Source: CAVTBX01 sp963733135 (GTDB lineage Bacteria; Actinomycetota; Thermoleophilia; Gaiellales; Gaiellaceae). From it: a stretch of 64,000 nucleotides of DNA. Positions 34,716 to 43,586 of this stretch are shown here, one piece after another. Within the stretch, counting starts at the first letter, position 1; each line of letters begins with the position of its first letter. The stretch lies in NCBI GenBank assembly GCA_963733135.1, contig CAVTBX010000009.1, positions 136,953 to 200,952 on the forward strand, given 5' to 3'. The notes under the pieces were generated by a model. The model ran no database searches. It saw only the letters and a list, made by a program, of their open reading frames with translations, and had not been told where the DNA came from. The position numbers were made by a program, and so were the translations under genes.

Positions 34716-35810
34716 GTGGAGCTCGACTTCCTGCTGATCGCCGTCGTCGTGATGGCGCTCTTCTTCGACTTCACGAACGGGTTCCATGACGCGGCGAACG
34801 CGATCGCGACTGCCGTGTCGACTCGGGCGCTCTCACCGCGGATCGCCGTCCTCATGTCCGCGGCTCTGAACTTTGCAGGCGCGTTCGTCTCCCTCGAGGT
34901 AGCTGCCACGGTCGCGAAGGACGTCGTCGTGCCGGAAGCCATCAGTCTCGACGTCGTTCTCGCCGGCCTCGTCGGCGCCATCACCTGGAACCTGATCACG
35001 TGGTACCTCGGCCTCCCGTCCAGCTCGAGCCATGCGCTGATCGGCGGGGTTGCAGGCTCGGCCGTCGCCGCGAACGGCCTCGACGTCGTCCAGTGGAGCG
35101 GCCTGAGAGAAAAGGTGCTGATCCCCTCGCTCGTCGCCCCGTTCCTCGGTGTCGTGACCGCCGCGCTCCTCATGCTCGCGATCCTCTGGATCATCCGCCG
35201 GCGCTCGCCCGGCCTCGTGAACCGTGTGTTTCGCCGTCTTCAGGTCATCTCGGCGGGGTTCGTCTCGTTCACCCACGGCACGAACGACGCGCAGAAGACG
35301 ATGGGGATCATCGCGCTCGCGCTCATCGCATCCGGGAATCTGTCAGCCGAGGGTTTCGACCTGCCGCTATGGGTGATCGTGAGCGCTGCGGCGGCGATGG
35401 CCGCCGGAACCTACGCGGGCGGCTGGCGGATCATCCGGACCCTCGGCCAGCGGATCGCAAAGCTCGAGCCGCCGCAGGGGTTCGCCGCCGAGTCGGCGAC
35501 CGCGGGGATTCTCTTTGCTACGGCGCACTACGGTTTTCCGGTTTCGACGACGCACACGATCTCCGGCTCCGTCCTCGGTGCCGGAGCGATCCCACGCTTC
35601 TCGGCCGTGCGCTGGGGCGTCGCCGGCAACATCGTCGTCGCCTGGATCATCACCGTGCCGAGCGCGGCACTTGTAGGAGCCGCCATGGAGGTCTTGACTC
35701 GCCTTCCGGGCGGCGCGCTCCTCGTCTTCCTCCTCGCCGCAGGGATCGCGGGCGCGGCCTTCTTCGCGCGAACGCTCCAGACGAGGCGGCTGGCGCCACA
35801 GCCGGGCTAG
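34716..35810 (+). CDS. pit: Low-affinity inorganic phosphate transporter (PiT family)
   Basis: 364-residue permease with the two inverted PiT signatures, FFDFTNGFHDAANAIATAVS near the N-terminus and SFTHGTNDAQKTMGIIALAL in the middle. The paired GLPSSSSHALIGG and GFPVSTTHTISGSVLG repeats are also present. Ten to eleven helices. GTG 34716 directly follows the DUF47 gene. Imports metal-phosphate or phosphate with a cation. Confidence 0.93.
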   Translation: MELDFLLIAVVVMALFFDFTNGFHDAANAIATAVSTRALSPRIAVLMSAALNFAGAFVSLEVAATVAKDVVVPEAISLDVVLAGLVGAITWNLITWYLGLPSSSSHALIGGVAGSAVAANGLDVVQWSGLREKVLIPSLVAPFLGVVTAALLMLAILWIIRRRSPGLVNRVFRRLQVISAGFVSFTHGTNDAQKTMGIIALALIASGNLSAEGFDLPLWVIVSAAAAMAAGTYAGGWRIIRTLGQRIAKLEPPQGFAAESATAGILFATAHYGFPVSTTHTISGSVLGAGAIPRFSAVRWGVAGNIVVAWIITVPSAALVGAAMEVLTRLPGGALLVFLLAAGIAGAAFFARTLQTRRLAPQPG

Positions 35811-35822
35811 CGGCTTCGCCGC

Positions 35823-36521
35823 CTACTCCCCGATCGGCCTTCCGTTTGCCGACCCGTCCGGGTGGGACGCGTCGGTGAACTCGCGGAACTCGCCCGTGAC
35901 GAGATAGGCGGTCTGCTCGCCGATGTCGACTGCGTGGTCGCCGATCCGCTCGAGACAGCGGGAGACGAGAATCATGCGGAGTCCCCACTCGCGGCGCTCT
36001 TCGTCGGTTCCGAGCGCCAGAACGTCGTGAACCAGCAGCCGGTTGGCCGTGTCGATCTCCTCGTCGAGATAGACGAGCTGCTCAGCGCGCTCGACATCCC
36101 GCTCACGGAACGACGCGACCGAGATCTTCAGCATCTCCTCCGCGCGGACGCCCATCGCCTCGAGCCCCTCGACGAGGCTCGCATCCCCTTCGAGGGCGCG
36201 CGCGAGCTTCACCAGCTTGGCGATCGTGACGCAGTAGTCGGCCGCGCGCTCGAGGTGCAGGTTGACGTGCAGCATTCCGAGGACGAGGCGGAGATCGGCC
36301 GCCACGGGGGTCTGGCGGGCCAAAAGCCGCTCGATGCCCTCCTGGATCCAGATGTAGCGGCGGTCGATCGTGTCGTCGAAGACGATGACCTCCTCGGCGA
36401 GCTCTCCGTCGCCGGACCGGAGCGCGCCGAGTGCGCCGCGCAGGGCGCGGACGACGAGCTCGCACTCGTCGGTGAGGCTCTCCTCCAGCTCCTCGAGCTC
36501 CTGATGGAACGTCGCCCTCAT
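35823..36521 (-). CDS. phoU: Phosphate signalling/transport regulator PhoU
   Basis: 232-residue protein of two three-helix bundles: [60 protein letters not shown] and a second half with [20 protein letters not shown] and [20 protein letters not shown]. The conserved metal-binding ERxxDxxxxI motifs are present in both halves. Stops the Pho signal when Pi is plentiful, through PstB and PhoR. Overlaps pstB by four bases; last gene of the pstSCAB-phoU unit. Confidence 0.93.
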   Translation of the reverse strand: MRATFHQELEELEESLTDECELVVRALRGALGALRSGDGELAEEVIVFDDTIDRRYIWIQEGIERLLARQTPVAADLRLVLGMLHVNLHLERAADYCVTIAKLVKLARALEGDASLVEGLEAMGVRAEEMLKISVASFRERDVERAEQLVYLDEEIDTANRLLVHDVLALGTDEERREWGLRMILVSRCLERIGDHAVDIGEQTAYLVTGEFREFTDASHPDGSANGRPIGE

Positions 36522-37393
36522 CCGAATCGCCCCGTCACGTAGTCCTCGGTTCGCTTGTCGGACGGGTTCGTGAAGATCTTCGTAGTCGCGTCGTACTCGA
36601 CGAGGATTCCCGTCCGCTGACCTTCTTCCCCGAGCTCGACGCTGAAGAACGCCGTCATGTCGGCGACCCGCGCAGCCTGCTGCATGTTGTGGGTGACGAC
36701 GACGATCGTGAACTCCTTCTTGAGCTCGTCCATCAGGTCCTCGATCCGCGTCGTCGCGATCGGGTCGAGCGCCGAGGCGGGCTCGTCCATCAGGATCACC
36801 TCCGGCTCGACCGCGATGCAGCGCGCGATGCAGAGGCGCTGCTGCTGGCCGCCCGAGAGGCTGAGGGCACCCTCCTTGAGCCGGTCGCCGACCTCGTCCC
36901 AGAGCGCCGCCCGGCGGAGCGCGTCCTCGACCCGGTCGTTGAGGTTCTCCGTCATGCCGAGGACGCGCGGGCCGAACGCAACGTTGTCGTAGATCGACTT
37001 CGGGAACGGGTTTGGCTTCTGGAAGACCATTCCGATCCGTTTCCGGACCTCGACGGCGTCCACGTCGCTGCCGTACAGGTCGACTCCGTGATAGTCGATC
37101 GTCCCGTCGACGACCGCGCCGGGAATGAGGTCGTTCATGCGGTTGAAGCAGCGGATGAATGTGCTCTTGCCGCAGCCCGACGGGCCGATGAAGGCTGTTA
37201 CGTAGTTCCGGTAGACGTCGATGCTCACGTCCTTGATGGCGCGCTTGCCGTTGTACGCGACGGCCAAGTCGTCGACGTGGAAGACGACGTCGTTCGACCC
37301 GCGGCTCTCGGCGGCGGGACGGCTCTTGGCGAGTTGGCTGGGGTTCAGGGCCGGCACTTGGGCGGGAGTCTGGGTTTCAGTCATTGTCACCAT
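36518..37393 (-). CDS. pstB: Phosphate ABC transporter ATP-binding protein PstB
   Basis: 291-residue ABC ATPase: Walker [22 protein letters not shown]-loop [19 protein letters not shown], signature [14 protein letters not shown], Walker [14 protein letters not shown]. It has an N-terminal extension of about 35 residues before [20 protein letters not shown]. Cytoplasmic engine of the high-affinity Pst system. Start overlaps the end of pstA by seven bases. Confidence 0.95.
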   Translation of the reverse strand: MVTMTETQTPAQVPALNPSQLAKSRPAAESRGSNDVVFHVDDLAVAYNGKRAIKDVSIDVYRNYVTAFIGPSGCGKSTFIRCFNRMNDLIPGAVVDGTIDYHGVDLYGSDVDAVEVRKRIGMVFQKPNPFPKSIYDNVAFGPRVLGMTENLNDRVEDALRRAALWDEVGDRLKEGALSLSGGQQQRLCIARCIAVEPEVILMDEPASALDPIATTRIEDLMDELKKEFTIVVVTHNMQQAARVADMTAFFSVELGEEGQRTGILVEYDATTKIFTNPSDKRTEDYVTGRFG

Positions 37394-38266
37394 TTCTGCT
37401 GGTAGTGGTTGCGAATCCAGATCGCGAAGGCGTTCATGGTGAGCAGGATGGCGAGGAGGACGATAATGCCTGCCGCCGCGAGTAGACGGAACTCATCCTG
37501 CGGCCTCGAGATCCACTGGAAGATCTGGATCGGAAGAGCGGTGAAGTCCCCGAGCAGCGTCGGGTTGAACGCGACGTACTGGAGTGCGCCGACGAGCAGG
37601 AGCGGAGCGGTCTCGCCGATCGCCCGTGAGAGGGCGAGGATCGAGCCGGTGGCTATGCCGGGAATCGCCGCTGGGAGCACTTGCCGCGAGACGACCTGCC
37701 ACTGGGTCGCGCCGAGCGCGTAGCCGCCTTGGCGGATCGAGTCCGGGACTGCCCGGATGCGCCTCACGGCTCGCCACGATCAGGATCGGCAAGGCGAGCA
37801 GTGTCAGGATCATCGCACCGGCCAGCAGGACCCGTCCGAGCCCGAGCCCACGCACGAGAAAGGCGAGCCCGAGAATTCCGTAGACGATCGATGGCACCGC
37901 AGCGAGGTTCTGGATGTTGATCTCGAGCAGCCGGTTGTACCAGCGCTCCCGGTCCGCGTACTCCTCGAGGTAGACGGCGGTACCGACGCCGAGTGGGACA
38001 GCCATGATGAGCAGAGAGTCCCATGAGGTAGATCGTCCCGAGGATCGCCGGGCCGGGCGCCGGCGCGGTCGGGCAAAGTCGACGGAGGGTCGAAGAGCAA
38101 GACAAGGTCGAGGTATTGGAGGCCCTTGCGGAAGACGTCGATCAGGAGCGACCGCGAGAAGGACGAAGCCGACCGTGATCGAGACGAGCAGAAGTGCATG
38201 GAAGATCCCGCCGCGTACTCGTGCTCCTGTGTCGGTGCTGCGGAGGTCGAGGGGAGCGACGCTCAC
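37387..38266 (-). CDS. pstA: Phosphate ABC transporter permease PstA (four frame breaks)
   Basis: Six-helix permease of about 292 residues once corrected. Recognisable pieces in three frames: [89 protein letters not shown], and [20 protein letters not shown] with the EAA-loop [18 protein letters not shown]. Extra single bases lie near 38149, 38070, 38012 and 37760; dropping all four yields one frame from GTG 38266. The GTG overlaps the pstC stop (GTGA). Confidence 0.88.
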
Positions 38267-39198
38267 TCGTAGACCTCCCGCCACCTCCGCACGAGGCGGA
38301 TGGCGATCATGTTCATGACGAGCGTGAAGGCGAAGAGCGTCAGGCCGACCGCGAAGATCGTCTTGTACTCGATCGAGCCGGTCGGAACGTCGCCGATCCC
38401 GGTCGCGCCGATGAACGCAGTCATCGTCTCCGCGGTCTCACGTGGATCGAACGTGAGCTTCGGGAGCGTGCCGGCAGCGATCAGGACGATCATCGTCTCG
38501 CCGATCGCCCGGCTGATCGCAAGCACGTAGCTCGCGATGATTCCCGAGAACGCGGCGGGCACCACGATGCGCGTCGACACGTGGAGCCGCGTCGAGCCGA
38601 GTGCATAGGCACCGGCCCGCAAGTCACCGGGCACGGCGGACATCGCGTCCTCGGAAATCGATGCGACTGTCGGGATCAGCATGACTCCCATCACGAGCCC
38701 GGCCGAGAGGACGTTGAAGATGCTGACGCCGGTTCCGAGGTCCTCGAGGAGCGGCGTGAAGAACGTGAGTGCGAAGAAGCCGTAGACCACCGTTGGGATC
38801 CCGGCCAGAATCTCGAGCGCCGGCTTCAGCCACCTGCGGACGCGCTCGCTCGCGTATTCGCTCAGGTAGATGGCCGCGCCAAGGCCGAACGGCATGCAGA
38901 CGACGCACGCCCAGAACGTGACCGTGAGCGTCCCGACGACGAGCGGTAGGACGCCGAAGCTCTGCGGGGTGAAGAGCGGGGCCCAGTCGGTCCCCGTGAT
39001 GTAGTCGATGAAGTTGACCTCGCGGAAGAAGTCGAGCGCGGGCTGAAGCAGCGCCGCGATGATCCCGATTGTGGTCGCGACGGAAACGGCCGCGCAGAGG
39101 CCGAGGAGGATCTTGATGAGATCCTCCCCGTACCTCCGGCGCTCCGCGCGCAGCCGGATGACCGGCTGCGGGCGGACGAGGGCGTCGCGGGTCGCCAA
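38263..39198 (-). CDS. pstC: Phosphate ABC transporter permease PstC
   Basis: 311-residue permease: GEDLIKILLGLCAAVSVATT, a periplasmic loop with GTDWAPLFTPQSFGVLPLVV, GIPTVVYGFFALTFFTPLLE, and the EAA loop with LAISRAIGETMIVLIAAG. Start TTG 39198 lies four bases after the pstS stop. Intact, unlike its neighbours pstA and pstS. Confidence 0.94.
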   Translation of the reverse strand: MATRDALVRPQPVIRLRAERRRYGEDLIKILLGLCAAVSVATTIGIIAALLQPALDFFREVNFIDYITGTDWAPLFTPQSFGVLPLVVGTLTVTFWACVVCMPFGLGAAIYLSEYASERVRRWLKPALEILAGIPTVVYGFFALTFFTPLLEDLGTGVSIFNVLSAGLVMGVMLIPTVASISEDAMSAVPGDLRAGAYALGSTRLHVSTRIVVPAAFSGIIASYVLAISRAIGETMIVLIAAGTLPKLTFDPRETAETMTAFIGATGIGDVPTGSIEYKTIFAVGLTLFAFTLVMNMIAIRLVRRWREVYE

Positions 39199-39201
39199 GG
39201 T

Positions 39202-40224
39202 CTAGGTCGCCCGCCGACTCGATCGCGGTCTCGAGGTTGTCCTGCTGCTCCTGAACCTGCTCGTCTGGCATCGAGATGAACCGTGCCTGCTCCGTAATGG
39301 TCGTCAGGTTCTCGAAGTAGAAGCGCAGGAACTCTTGCACTTCCGGCCGCGCGAGCGACTCGTTCTTCACGTAGACGAAGAGCGGCCGGGAGAGCGGGCG
39401 TGTATGAGCCGTCCTGCGCCGTCTCGGCGCTCGGCGCTACGCAACCCTCGCCGCCGTCGACCTCGAGGGCCTTGAGCGTGTCCTGGTTCTCTTCGTAGTA
39501 CGAGAAGCCGAAGTACCCGAGCGCTCCTTCGTCACCCTGGACGGCGCGGACCGTGACGTTGTCGTCCTCCGTTGCCGCGTAGTCGGAGCGGCTCGCACCC
39601 TCCTCGCCGTTGATCACATCGGTGAAGTAGTCGAACGTGCCGGAGTCCGTACCGGCGCCGGCGAGGCTCATCGGTTGGTCGGGATAGTCGCCGCCGGGTA
39701 CGTCCTGCCAGTTACTGACCTTGGACTTGGGCTCCCAGATCGCGTTCAACTGCTCCACCGTCAGGCAGGTCGGCCCAGTCGTTCTCAGGGTTCACGACGA
39801 CGGTCAGCGCGTCGACGGCCACCTGAAACTCGGTGTACTCGATCGCGTTCTCCTCACAGCCGGGCACCTCGGTCGGCTCGTCGTCCTTGATGGGTCTCGA
39901 GGCGTTCGAGATGTCGGTCTCGCCGACGCAGAAGCGCTCGAAGCCGCCTCCTGTGCCGGACGTGCCGACCGTGATGTTGACGTTGGGCTGCTCCTCGCGG
40001 AAGAGCTCCGCAGCGGAGGTGGTCAGCGGCCCGACCGTGCTCGAACCGTCGGCCTGGATCTTGCCCGAGAGCTCCTCGGACGCGCCCGTCTCGGCCGTGG
40101 TGTCGTCGCCGCCCGCAGCCGAGCCGCTGTCTTCGTCGTCGCGGCCACAGCCCGCGGCAACACCGGCCAAGAGCAGCACGGCGAGCACGGGCAGGAGGAG
40201 CCGCAGATATCGGCGAAAGCTCAC
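39202..40224 (-). CDS. pstS: Phosphate-binding lipoprotein PstS (three frame breaks)
   Basis: Substrate-binding lipoprotein, about 340 residues when corrected. Signal [20 protein letters not shown] with lipobox ending AAGC, phosphate-binding [40 protein letters not shown] (SGTGGG loop), [11 protein letters not shown] and TDSGTFDYF. Extra bases at 39768, 39395 and 39205 break the frame; removing them joins [19 protein letters not shown] and [16 protein letters not shown] and places a stop at 39204-39202. GTG 40224 follows AAGGAAGGGAG. A PHO-box lies about 70 bases upstream. Confidence 0.9.
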
Positions 40225-40290
40225 GTTTCTCCCTTCCTTTCGAGGCATTGAGACCGAGTGTTCCGGCCGCTAGGAGCAGCGTGGGCTGAA

Positions 40291-40323
40291 ACTTCGTGAA
40301 CGAATGGAGAACGAGTGGTGAAG
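40291..40323 (-). promoter_or_regulatory. PHO-box upstream of pstSCAB-phoU
   Basis: Minus-strand reading gives three exact 11-nt units: CTTCACCACTC, GTTCTCCATTC, GTTCACGAAGT, followed by a TTTCAGCCC remnant. Each unit has the TTC core at the same position. This is the expected place for the response regulator encoded at 42110. Confidence 0.75.
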
Positions 40324-40332
40324 CCCGTAGTC

Positions 40333-40392
40333 GAATCGCGCCGCTTGTTGCGCGATTCGACGTCTAGGAGCGGCGCGGAGCGCCGCGTTCAC
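40333..40392 (+). repeat. Family-2 repeat F2
   Basis: 60 nt: GAATCGCGCCGC...GCGCGATTC palindrome (40333-40358), spacer with AGGAG, hairpin CGGCGC-GGA-GCGCCG (40371-40385), GTTCAC (40387-40392). Between the pst promoter and the 3' end of the kinase gene. Confidence 0.75.
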
Positions 40393-40405
40393 ATAGCGCT
40401 GCGGC

Positions 40406-41404
40406 TCAGCGCGCCGCCGGAAAACGGCAGCGCACCGTCAGCCCGACTCCGCGCGCTCCTGACGCCTCGATCGTGCCGCCGGCCGACGTGACGATGTGCT
40501 TCACGATTGCGAGGCCGAGGCCGGTGCCCCGGCTGGAGCGCGCCCGGTCGGCTCTGTAGAAGCGTTCGAAGAGCCGCGGCAGGTCGTCGTCACCGACGCC
40601 GGCCCCGTCGTCGGCCGCGGTTAGCACGACCGCATCGGCCTCGCTCACCACGGAGAGCGTCAGCGTTGCGCCGGGGCCCGCGTAGCGGATCGAGTTGCCC
40701 GCCAGATTCGAGGCAATGACGCGGATCATGCGCGGCCGGAGGGGCAGCTCTGCCTCGTCGTCGCCCTCGATCTCGAGGTCGATCCCGGCCCGAGCGGCCC
40801 GCTCCTCGAGCCCGTCGCCGACATCGGCGAGGATCGGGAGGGCGAGCGTCGAGCCGAGGCCGACAACCTGCCGTCCCGTCTCGAGCTCCGACAGGAAAAG
40901 CACGTCGTCGATGAGCTCGCCGATCTGGCCGACTTCTGCCCGTGCCTGTTCGATCAGCTCCAGTGGGTCGACGTCCGGCAGCTCGGCGCTTTCGAGCAGG
41001 GCCAGAAGTCGGGCGAGGGGAGTTCGGAGCTCGTGCGAGACCGAGGCCGTGAAGCCGGCGCGAAGCTCTTCGTACGCCGCCAGGTCCCCCGTCGAGCGGA
41101 GGTAGAGGAGTCGCTCACGGCGGCCGGCGGCGTCGTACTCGATCGAGAACGCCTGTCCACCGTCGGCCGCGAGCACCTCCGCGGGGACCGGCTCGCCATC
41201 GACGAGCTGGTCGAAGACCTCCCGGGCCCGTCGGCTGGCCGCGATCAGACGATCGTCTTCGTCGAGGACGAGCACCAGCTCACGACTCTCCTCAACGACG
41301 TGGCGGCCTCGCTCGACCTCGCGGCGCAGGCTGGCGCGACCGCCGTCTCCCAACGCATCGGGAGGAGCAGCTGGAGGTGAGGCCCGCCGGCGAAAGAGTC
41401 TCAT
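40406..41404 (-). CDS. phoR: PAS-domain sensor histidine kinase (PhoR-like)
   Basis: 332-residue soluble kinase. N-terminal PAS-like region (EESRELVLVLDEDDRLIAAS), dimerisation/phosphoacceptor helix with SVSHELRTPLARLLALLES (His in SHELRTPL), ATPase N box SNLAGNSIRYAGPG, G1 TAADDGAGVGDDDLPRLFER and G2 RGTGLGLAIVKHIV. No transmembrane segment is visible, so sensing may be through PstB/PhoU contacts. Lies directly upstream of pstS on the same strand, and the OmpR-type regulator is 0.7 kb away on the other strand; PhoR identity rests on that context. Confidence 0.82.
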   Translation of the reverse strand: MRLFRRRASPPAAPPDALGDGGRASLRREVERGRHVVEESRELVLVLDEDDRLIAASRRAREVFDQLVDGEPVPAEVLAADGGQAFSIEYDAAGRRERLLYLRSTGDLAAYEELRAGFTASVSHELRTPLARLLALLESAELPDVDPLELIEQARAEVGQIGELIDDVLFLSELETGRQVVGLGSTLALPILADVGDGLEERAARAGIDLEIEGDDEAELPLRPRMIRVIASNLAGNSIRYAGPGATLTLSVVSEADAVVLTAADDGAGVGDDDLPRLFERFYRADRARSSRGTGLGLAIVKHIVTSAGGTIEASGARGVGLTVRCRFPAAR

Positions 41405-41417
41405 GCGGGATGTCTAG

Positions 41418-41435
41418 CACCCTCGTCCGAGGGTG
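41418..41435. promoter_or_regulatory. Inverted repeat between phoR and CAP-domain gene
   Basis: CACCCTC-GTCC-GAGGGTG, a perfect 7-bp stem in the 53-bp divergent intergenic region. It could be an operator or part of overlapping promoters. Also nearby: GTTAACCGTGC then GTTCGGACGAT, 11 bases apart, a weak PHO-box-like pair. Confidence 0.35.
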
Positions 41436-41457
41436 GTGTTAACCGTGCGTTCGGACG

Positions 41458-42027
41458 ATGTCTCTCGTGGTGAGGCGGGTAGTCGTACTCGGCGTGCTGG
41501 GTCTGATGGTGCTCGGGTGGGCGCAGCCTGCGACCGCTGCCGACTACACGAAGTACCTCGCCTCCCCGGTCGTCTGCCCGAACCAGCTCGACACCGGGCT
41601 CGCGAAGGCGGCGAAGATCAAGGCGATTCGCTGCCTCCTGAACGAGGCGCGGAAGGAGCGCGGTCTCAGGAGGGTCAGCTGGAACCGCAAGCTCGACCGG
41701 GCCGCCGCGCTGAAGCTTCGCGACAACGTTCGTTGCGACGAGTTCTCCCACACGGCGTGCGGCAAGCCGTTCATCTCGGTCTTCAACCGTTCGGGCTATG
41801 TGGCCAGCGCCACGGGGTCGTACAGCGTCGGCGAGAACTTGGCGTGGGGCCAGGGTGTCATGGGGACGCCGCGAAGCATCGTGCTCGCGTGGCTTCGCTC
41901 CAACGGCCATCGCCATAACCTCTTCTCCTCGGAGTGGCGCGAAGGTGGCGTCGCCTACCGCTTCGACGCGAAGTTCGAGGGGAACAGTGACGTGGCGCTC
42001 TGGGCGAACACCTTCGGGCGCCGCTAG
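41458..42027 (+). CDS. Secreted CAP (SCP/PR1) domain protein
   Basis: 189-residue exported protein: signal RRVVVLGVLGLMVLGWAQPA, then the CAP fold with IKAIRCLLNEARKERGLRRV, DNVRCDEFSHTACG, SVGENLAWGQGVMGTPRSIV, AWLRSNGHRHNLFSSEWREG. The CAP cavity residues His, Glu, His are seen in SHTAC, GENLAWG and GHRHNL. Four to five Cys may form disulfides. Function of bacterial CAP proteins is unclear. ATG 41458; divergent from phoR. Confidence 0.85.
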   Translation: MSLVVRRVVVLGVLGLMVLGWAQPATAADYTKYLASPVVCPNQLDTGLAKAAKIKAIRCLLNEARKERGLRRVSWNRKLDRAAALKLRDNVRCDEFSHTACGKPFISVFNRSGYVASATGSYSVGENLAWGQGVMGTPRSIVLAWLRSNGHRHNLFSSEWREGGVAYRFDAKFEGNSDVALWANTFGRR

Positions 42028-42034
42028 CTCCCGC

Positions 42035-42067
42035 GTACACCACCCGTTCACAGGACCTTCACCACGA
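42035..42067 (+). promoter_or_regulatory. PHO-box upstream of the phoP-like regulator
   Basis: Three adjacent 11-nt units: GTACACCACCC, GTTCACAGGAC, CTTCACCACGA. The TNCAC core falls at identical positions. About 40 bases before the GTG of the response regulator, consistent with autoregulation. Confidence 0.7.
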
Positions 42068-42109
42068 CGGCACCCGCGGGCGGGCCGTCGGCCGTCATGA
42101 TCCGGGCAG

Positions 42110-42805
42110 GTGGCGAAGGTTCTGATCATCGAGGACGACGACGTCATCGCCCAGGGCATGTCCCGGCACCTCTCGTCCGCGGGCTTCGACCCTCTCTGGG
42201 TCGCCAAGGGCGAGTCGGGCCTCGCCCGGCTCCGGTACGAGCGTCCTGATGTCGTCGTCCTAGATCTGATGCTCCCCGGGCTCGACGGCTGGCGTCTGAT
42301 CGAGACGGCGCGCACGGAGGGGATCGGGACTCCGATCGTCGTCGTGAGCGCGCGCGGCACCGAGCACGATCGCGTCCACGCGCTCGAGATCGGGGCGGAC
42401 GACTACCTCGTGAAGCCGTTCTCCATGAAGGAGCTGGTCGCGCGCGTCCGCGCCGCGGCGAGGCGAGGCGTCCGGGCTGAGGAGGAGCGCCGCGGCGAGC
42501 CGATCGAGGTCGAGGAGCTCCTCGTCGACCCCCTGAACGTCCAGGCGTACGTCGACGGGCGGAGCGCCGAGCTGACGCCGACCGAGTTCCGGCTCCTGTA
42601 CGCGCTCGCCCTCGAGCGCGGCCGGGTCGTGAGCCGCGACGAGATCCTCCAGCGGGTGTGGGGGAGGCGCCAGACGCACCGCGACCGAACGGTGGACGTG
42701 TTCGTCCGCAAGCTCCGCGACAAGCTCCAGGCCGCGGGCGCCACCCACACGTTCATCCAGACCCGCTACGGCGTCGGCTACAAGTTCGAGCCAGAGGCCT
42801 TGTAG
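42110..42805 (+). CDS. phoP: OmpR/PhoB-family response regulator (PhoP-like)
   Basis: 231-residue regulator. Receiver: KVLIIEDDDVIAQGMSRHLS (acidic pocket), phosphoacceptor Asp in VVVLDLMLPGLDGWRLI, Lys in ADDYLVKPFSMKELVARV. DNA-binding winged helix: ELTPTEFRLLYALALERGRV and VSRDEILQRVWGRRQTHRDR, TVDVFVRKLRDKL. Likely partner of the PAS kinase at 40406; own PHO-box upstream. The stop codon falls at the edge of a family-3 palindrome. Confidence 0.87.
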   Translation: MAKVLIIEDDDVIAQGMSRHLSSAGFDPLWVAKGESGLARLRYERPDVVVLDLMLPGLDGWRLIETARTEGIGTPIVVVSARGTEHDRVHALEIGADDYLVKPFSMKELVARVRAAARRGVRAEEERRGEPIEVEELLVDPLNVQAYVDGRSAELTPTEFRLLYALALERGRVVSRDEILQRVWGRRQTHRDRTVDVFVRKLRDKLQAAGATHTFIQTRYGVGYKFEPEAL

Positions 42806-42825
42806 GGGCGAGGCATGCCTCGCCC
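42806..42825. repeat. Family-3 palindrome P1
   Basis: GGGCGAGGCATGCCTCGCCC, a perfect 20-bp palindrome starting immediately after the phoP stop codon. An identical copy is at 53601-53620. Confidence 0.75.
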
Positions 42826-42884
42826 GTATCGCGCCGCCTTCCGCGCGATTCGACGTCAGGAGCGGCGCGAAGCGCCGCGTTCAC
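42826..42884 (+). repeat. Family-2 repeat F3
   Basis: About 59 nt, directly joined to palindrome P1: GTATCGCGCCGCC...GCGCGATTCG (degenerate left end), spacer CGTCAGGAG, hairpin CGGCGC-GAA-GCGCCG (42863-42877), GTTCAC (42879-42884). Nearly identical to F2 over the second hairpin. Confidence 0.7.
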
Positions 42885-42890
42885 CCGTAG

Positions 42891-42944
42891 GGGCCGGACT
42901 TGTCCGGCCCGCGACGCCGGGGACAGCGGCGGGGAAGCCCCGCC
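42891..42944. repeat. Family-3 palindromes P2 and P3
   Basis: P2 is GGGCCGGAC-TT-GTCCGGCCC (42891-42910), preceded by GTAG and followed by GCGAC, as in copy P5 at 53651. P3 is the hairpin GGCGGGG-AAG-CCCCGCC (42928-42944). Together with P1 and F3 they fill almost the whole 160-bp gap between phoP and the CBS gene. Confidence 0.65.
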
Positions 42945-42965
42945 CCCTACTAGGATCCACCTTCG

Positions 42966-43355
42966 GTGCCCACCGTCGATCGCCATATGTCCAAGAACCT
43001 CCTCACCGTCGGGGCCGACGAGCGGCTCGCAGACGCGGCGCGCAAGATGGCCGACCGCGGCGTGGGCGCGGTCGTCGTCCTCCAAGAGCGCCGGCTGGCC
43101 GGGATCCTCACCGAGCGGGACGTCCTGAAGGCCGTCGCCGCCGGCGTGACACAGGACGCGACCGTCGGCGAGCGGATGACCCGCCACCCGGAAACCGTAG
43201 AGAGCGACGAATCGACCGACCAGGCCGCCGCGCTCATGATCCACGGCGGCTTCCGGCACCTACCCGTCGTCGACGGCGGCGAGGTGAAGGGCATCCTCTC
43301 GATCCGCGACCTCATGAGAGTCGCGCTCGAGGATCGCGCCCCGCGCGGCGTCTGA
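42966..43355 (+). CDS. CBS-domain pair protein
   Basis: 129-residue protein consisting of a Bateman module. CBS1: MSKNLLTVGADERLADAARK with GVGAVVVLQERRLAGILTER; CBS2: MTRHPETVESDESTDQAAAL with HLPVVDGGEVKGILSIRDLM. Such stand-alone pairs bind adenine nucleotides and regulate partner enzymes or channels; partner unknown. GTG 42966. Confidence 0.85.
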   Translation: MPTVDRHMSKNLLTVGADERLADAARKMADRGVGAVVVLQERRLAGILTERDVLKAVAAGVTQDATVGERMTRHPETVESDESTDQAAALMIHGGFRHLPVVDGGEVKGILSIRDLMRVALEDRAPRGV

Positions 43356-43483
43356 TCAGCGCGCCCTGCGAGCGGCTTCGGCCGACTGGCCGACGGCGAC
43401 GACGTGACGACGACTAGCCGGGCGGTCTAGGCGCCGTCCATTGCGCGGTAGGCGGCACCGGAGCCGGCGGCGCTGCACAACCC

Positions 43484-43505
43484 GGTCACCGTCTGATCAC
43501 AGAGC
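43484..43505 (+). promoter_or_regulatory. Weak PHO-box-like pair upstream of the choice-of-anchor I gene
   Basis: Two adjacent 11-nt units GGTCACCGTCT and GATCACAGAGC with the TCAC core aligned, about 80 bases before the gene. The rest of the 231-bp gap holds nothing recognised. Confidence 0.4.
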
Positions 43506-43586
43506 CGTGACCCACGGACGCGCTCGGCGTATCCACCATCCAGGAGAGGCGCCGACCGGGCGCGAGATCCAGCGGGAGGTCACGGA

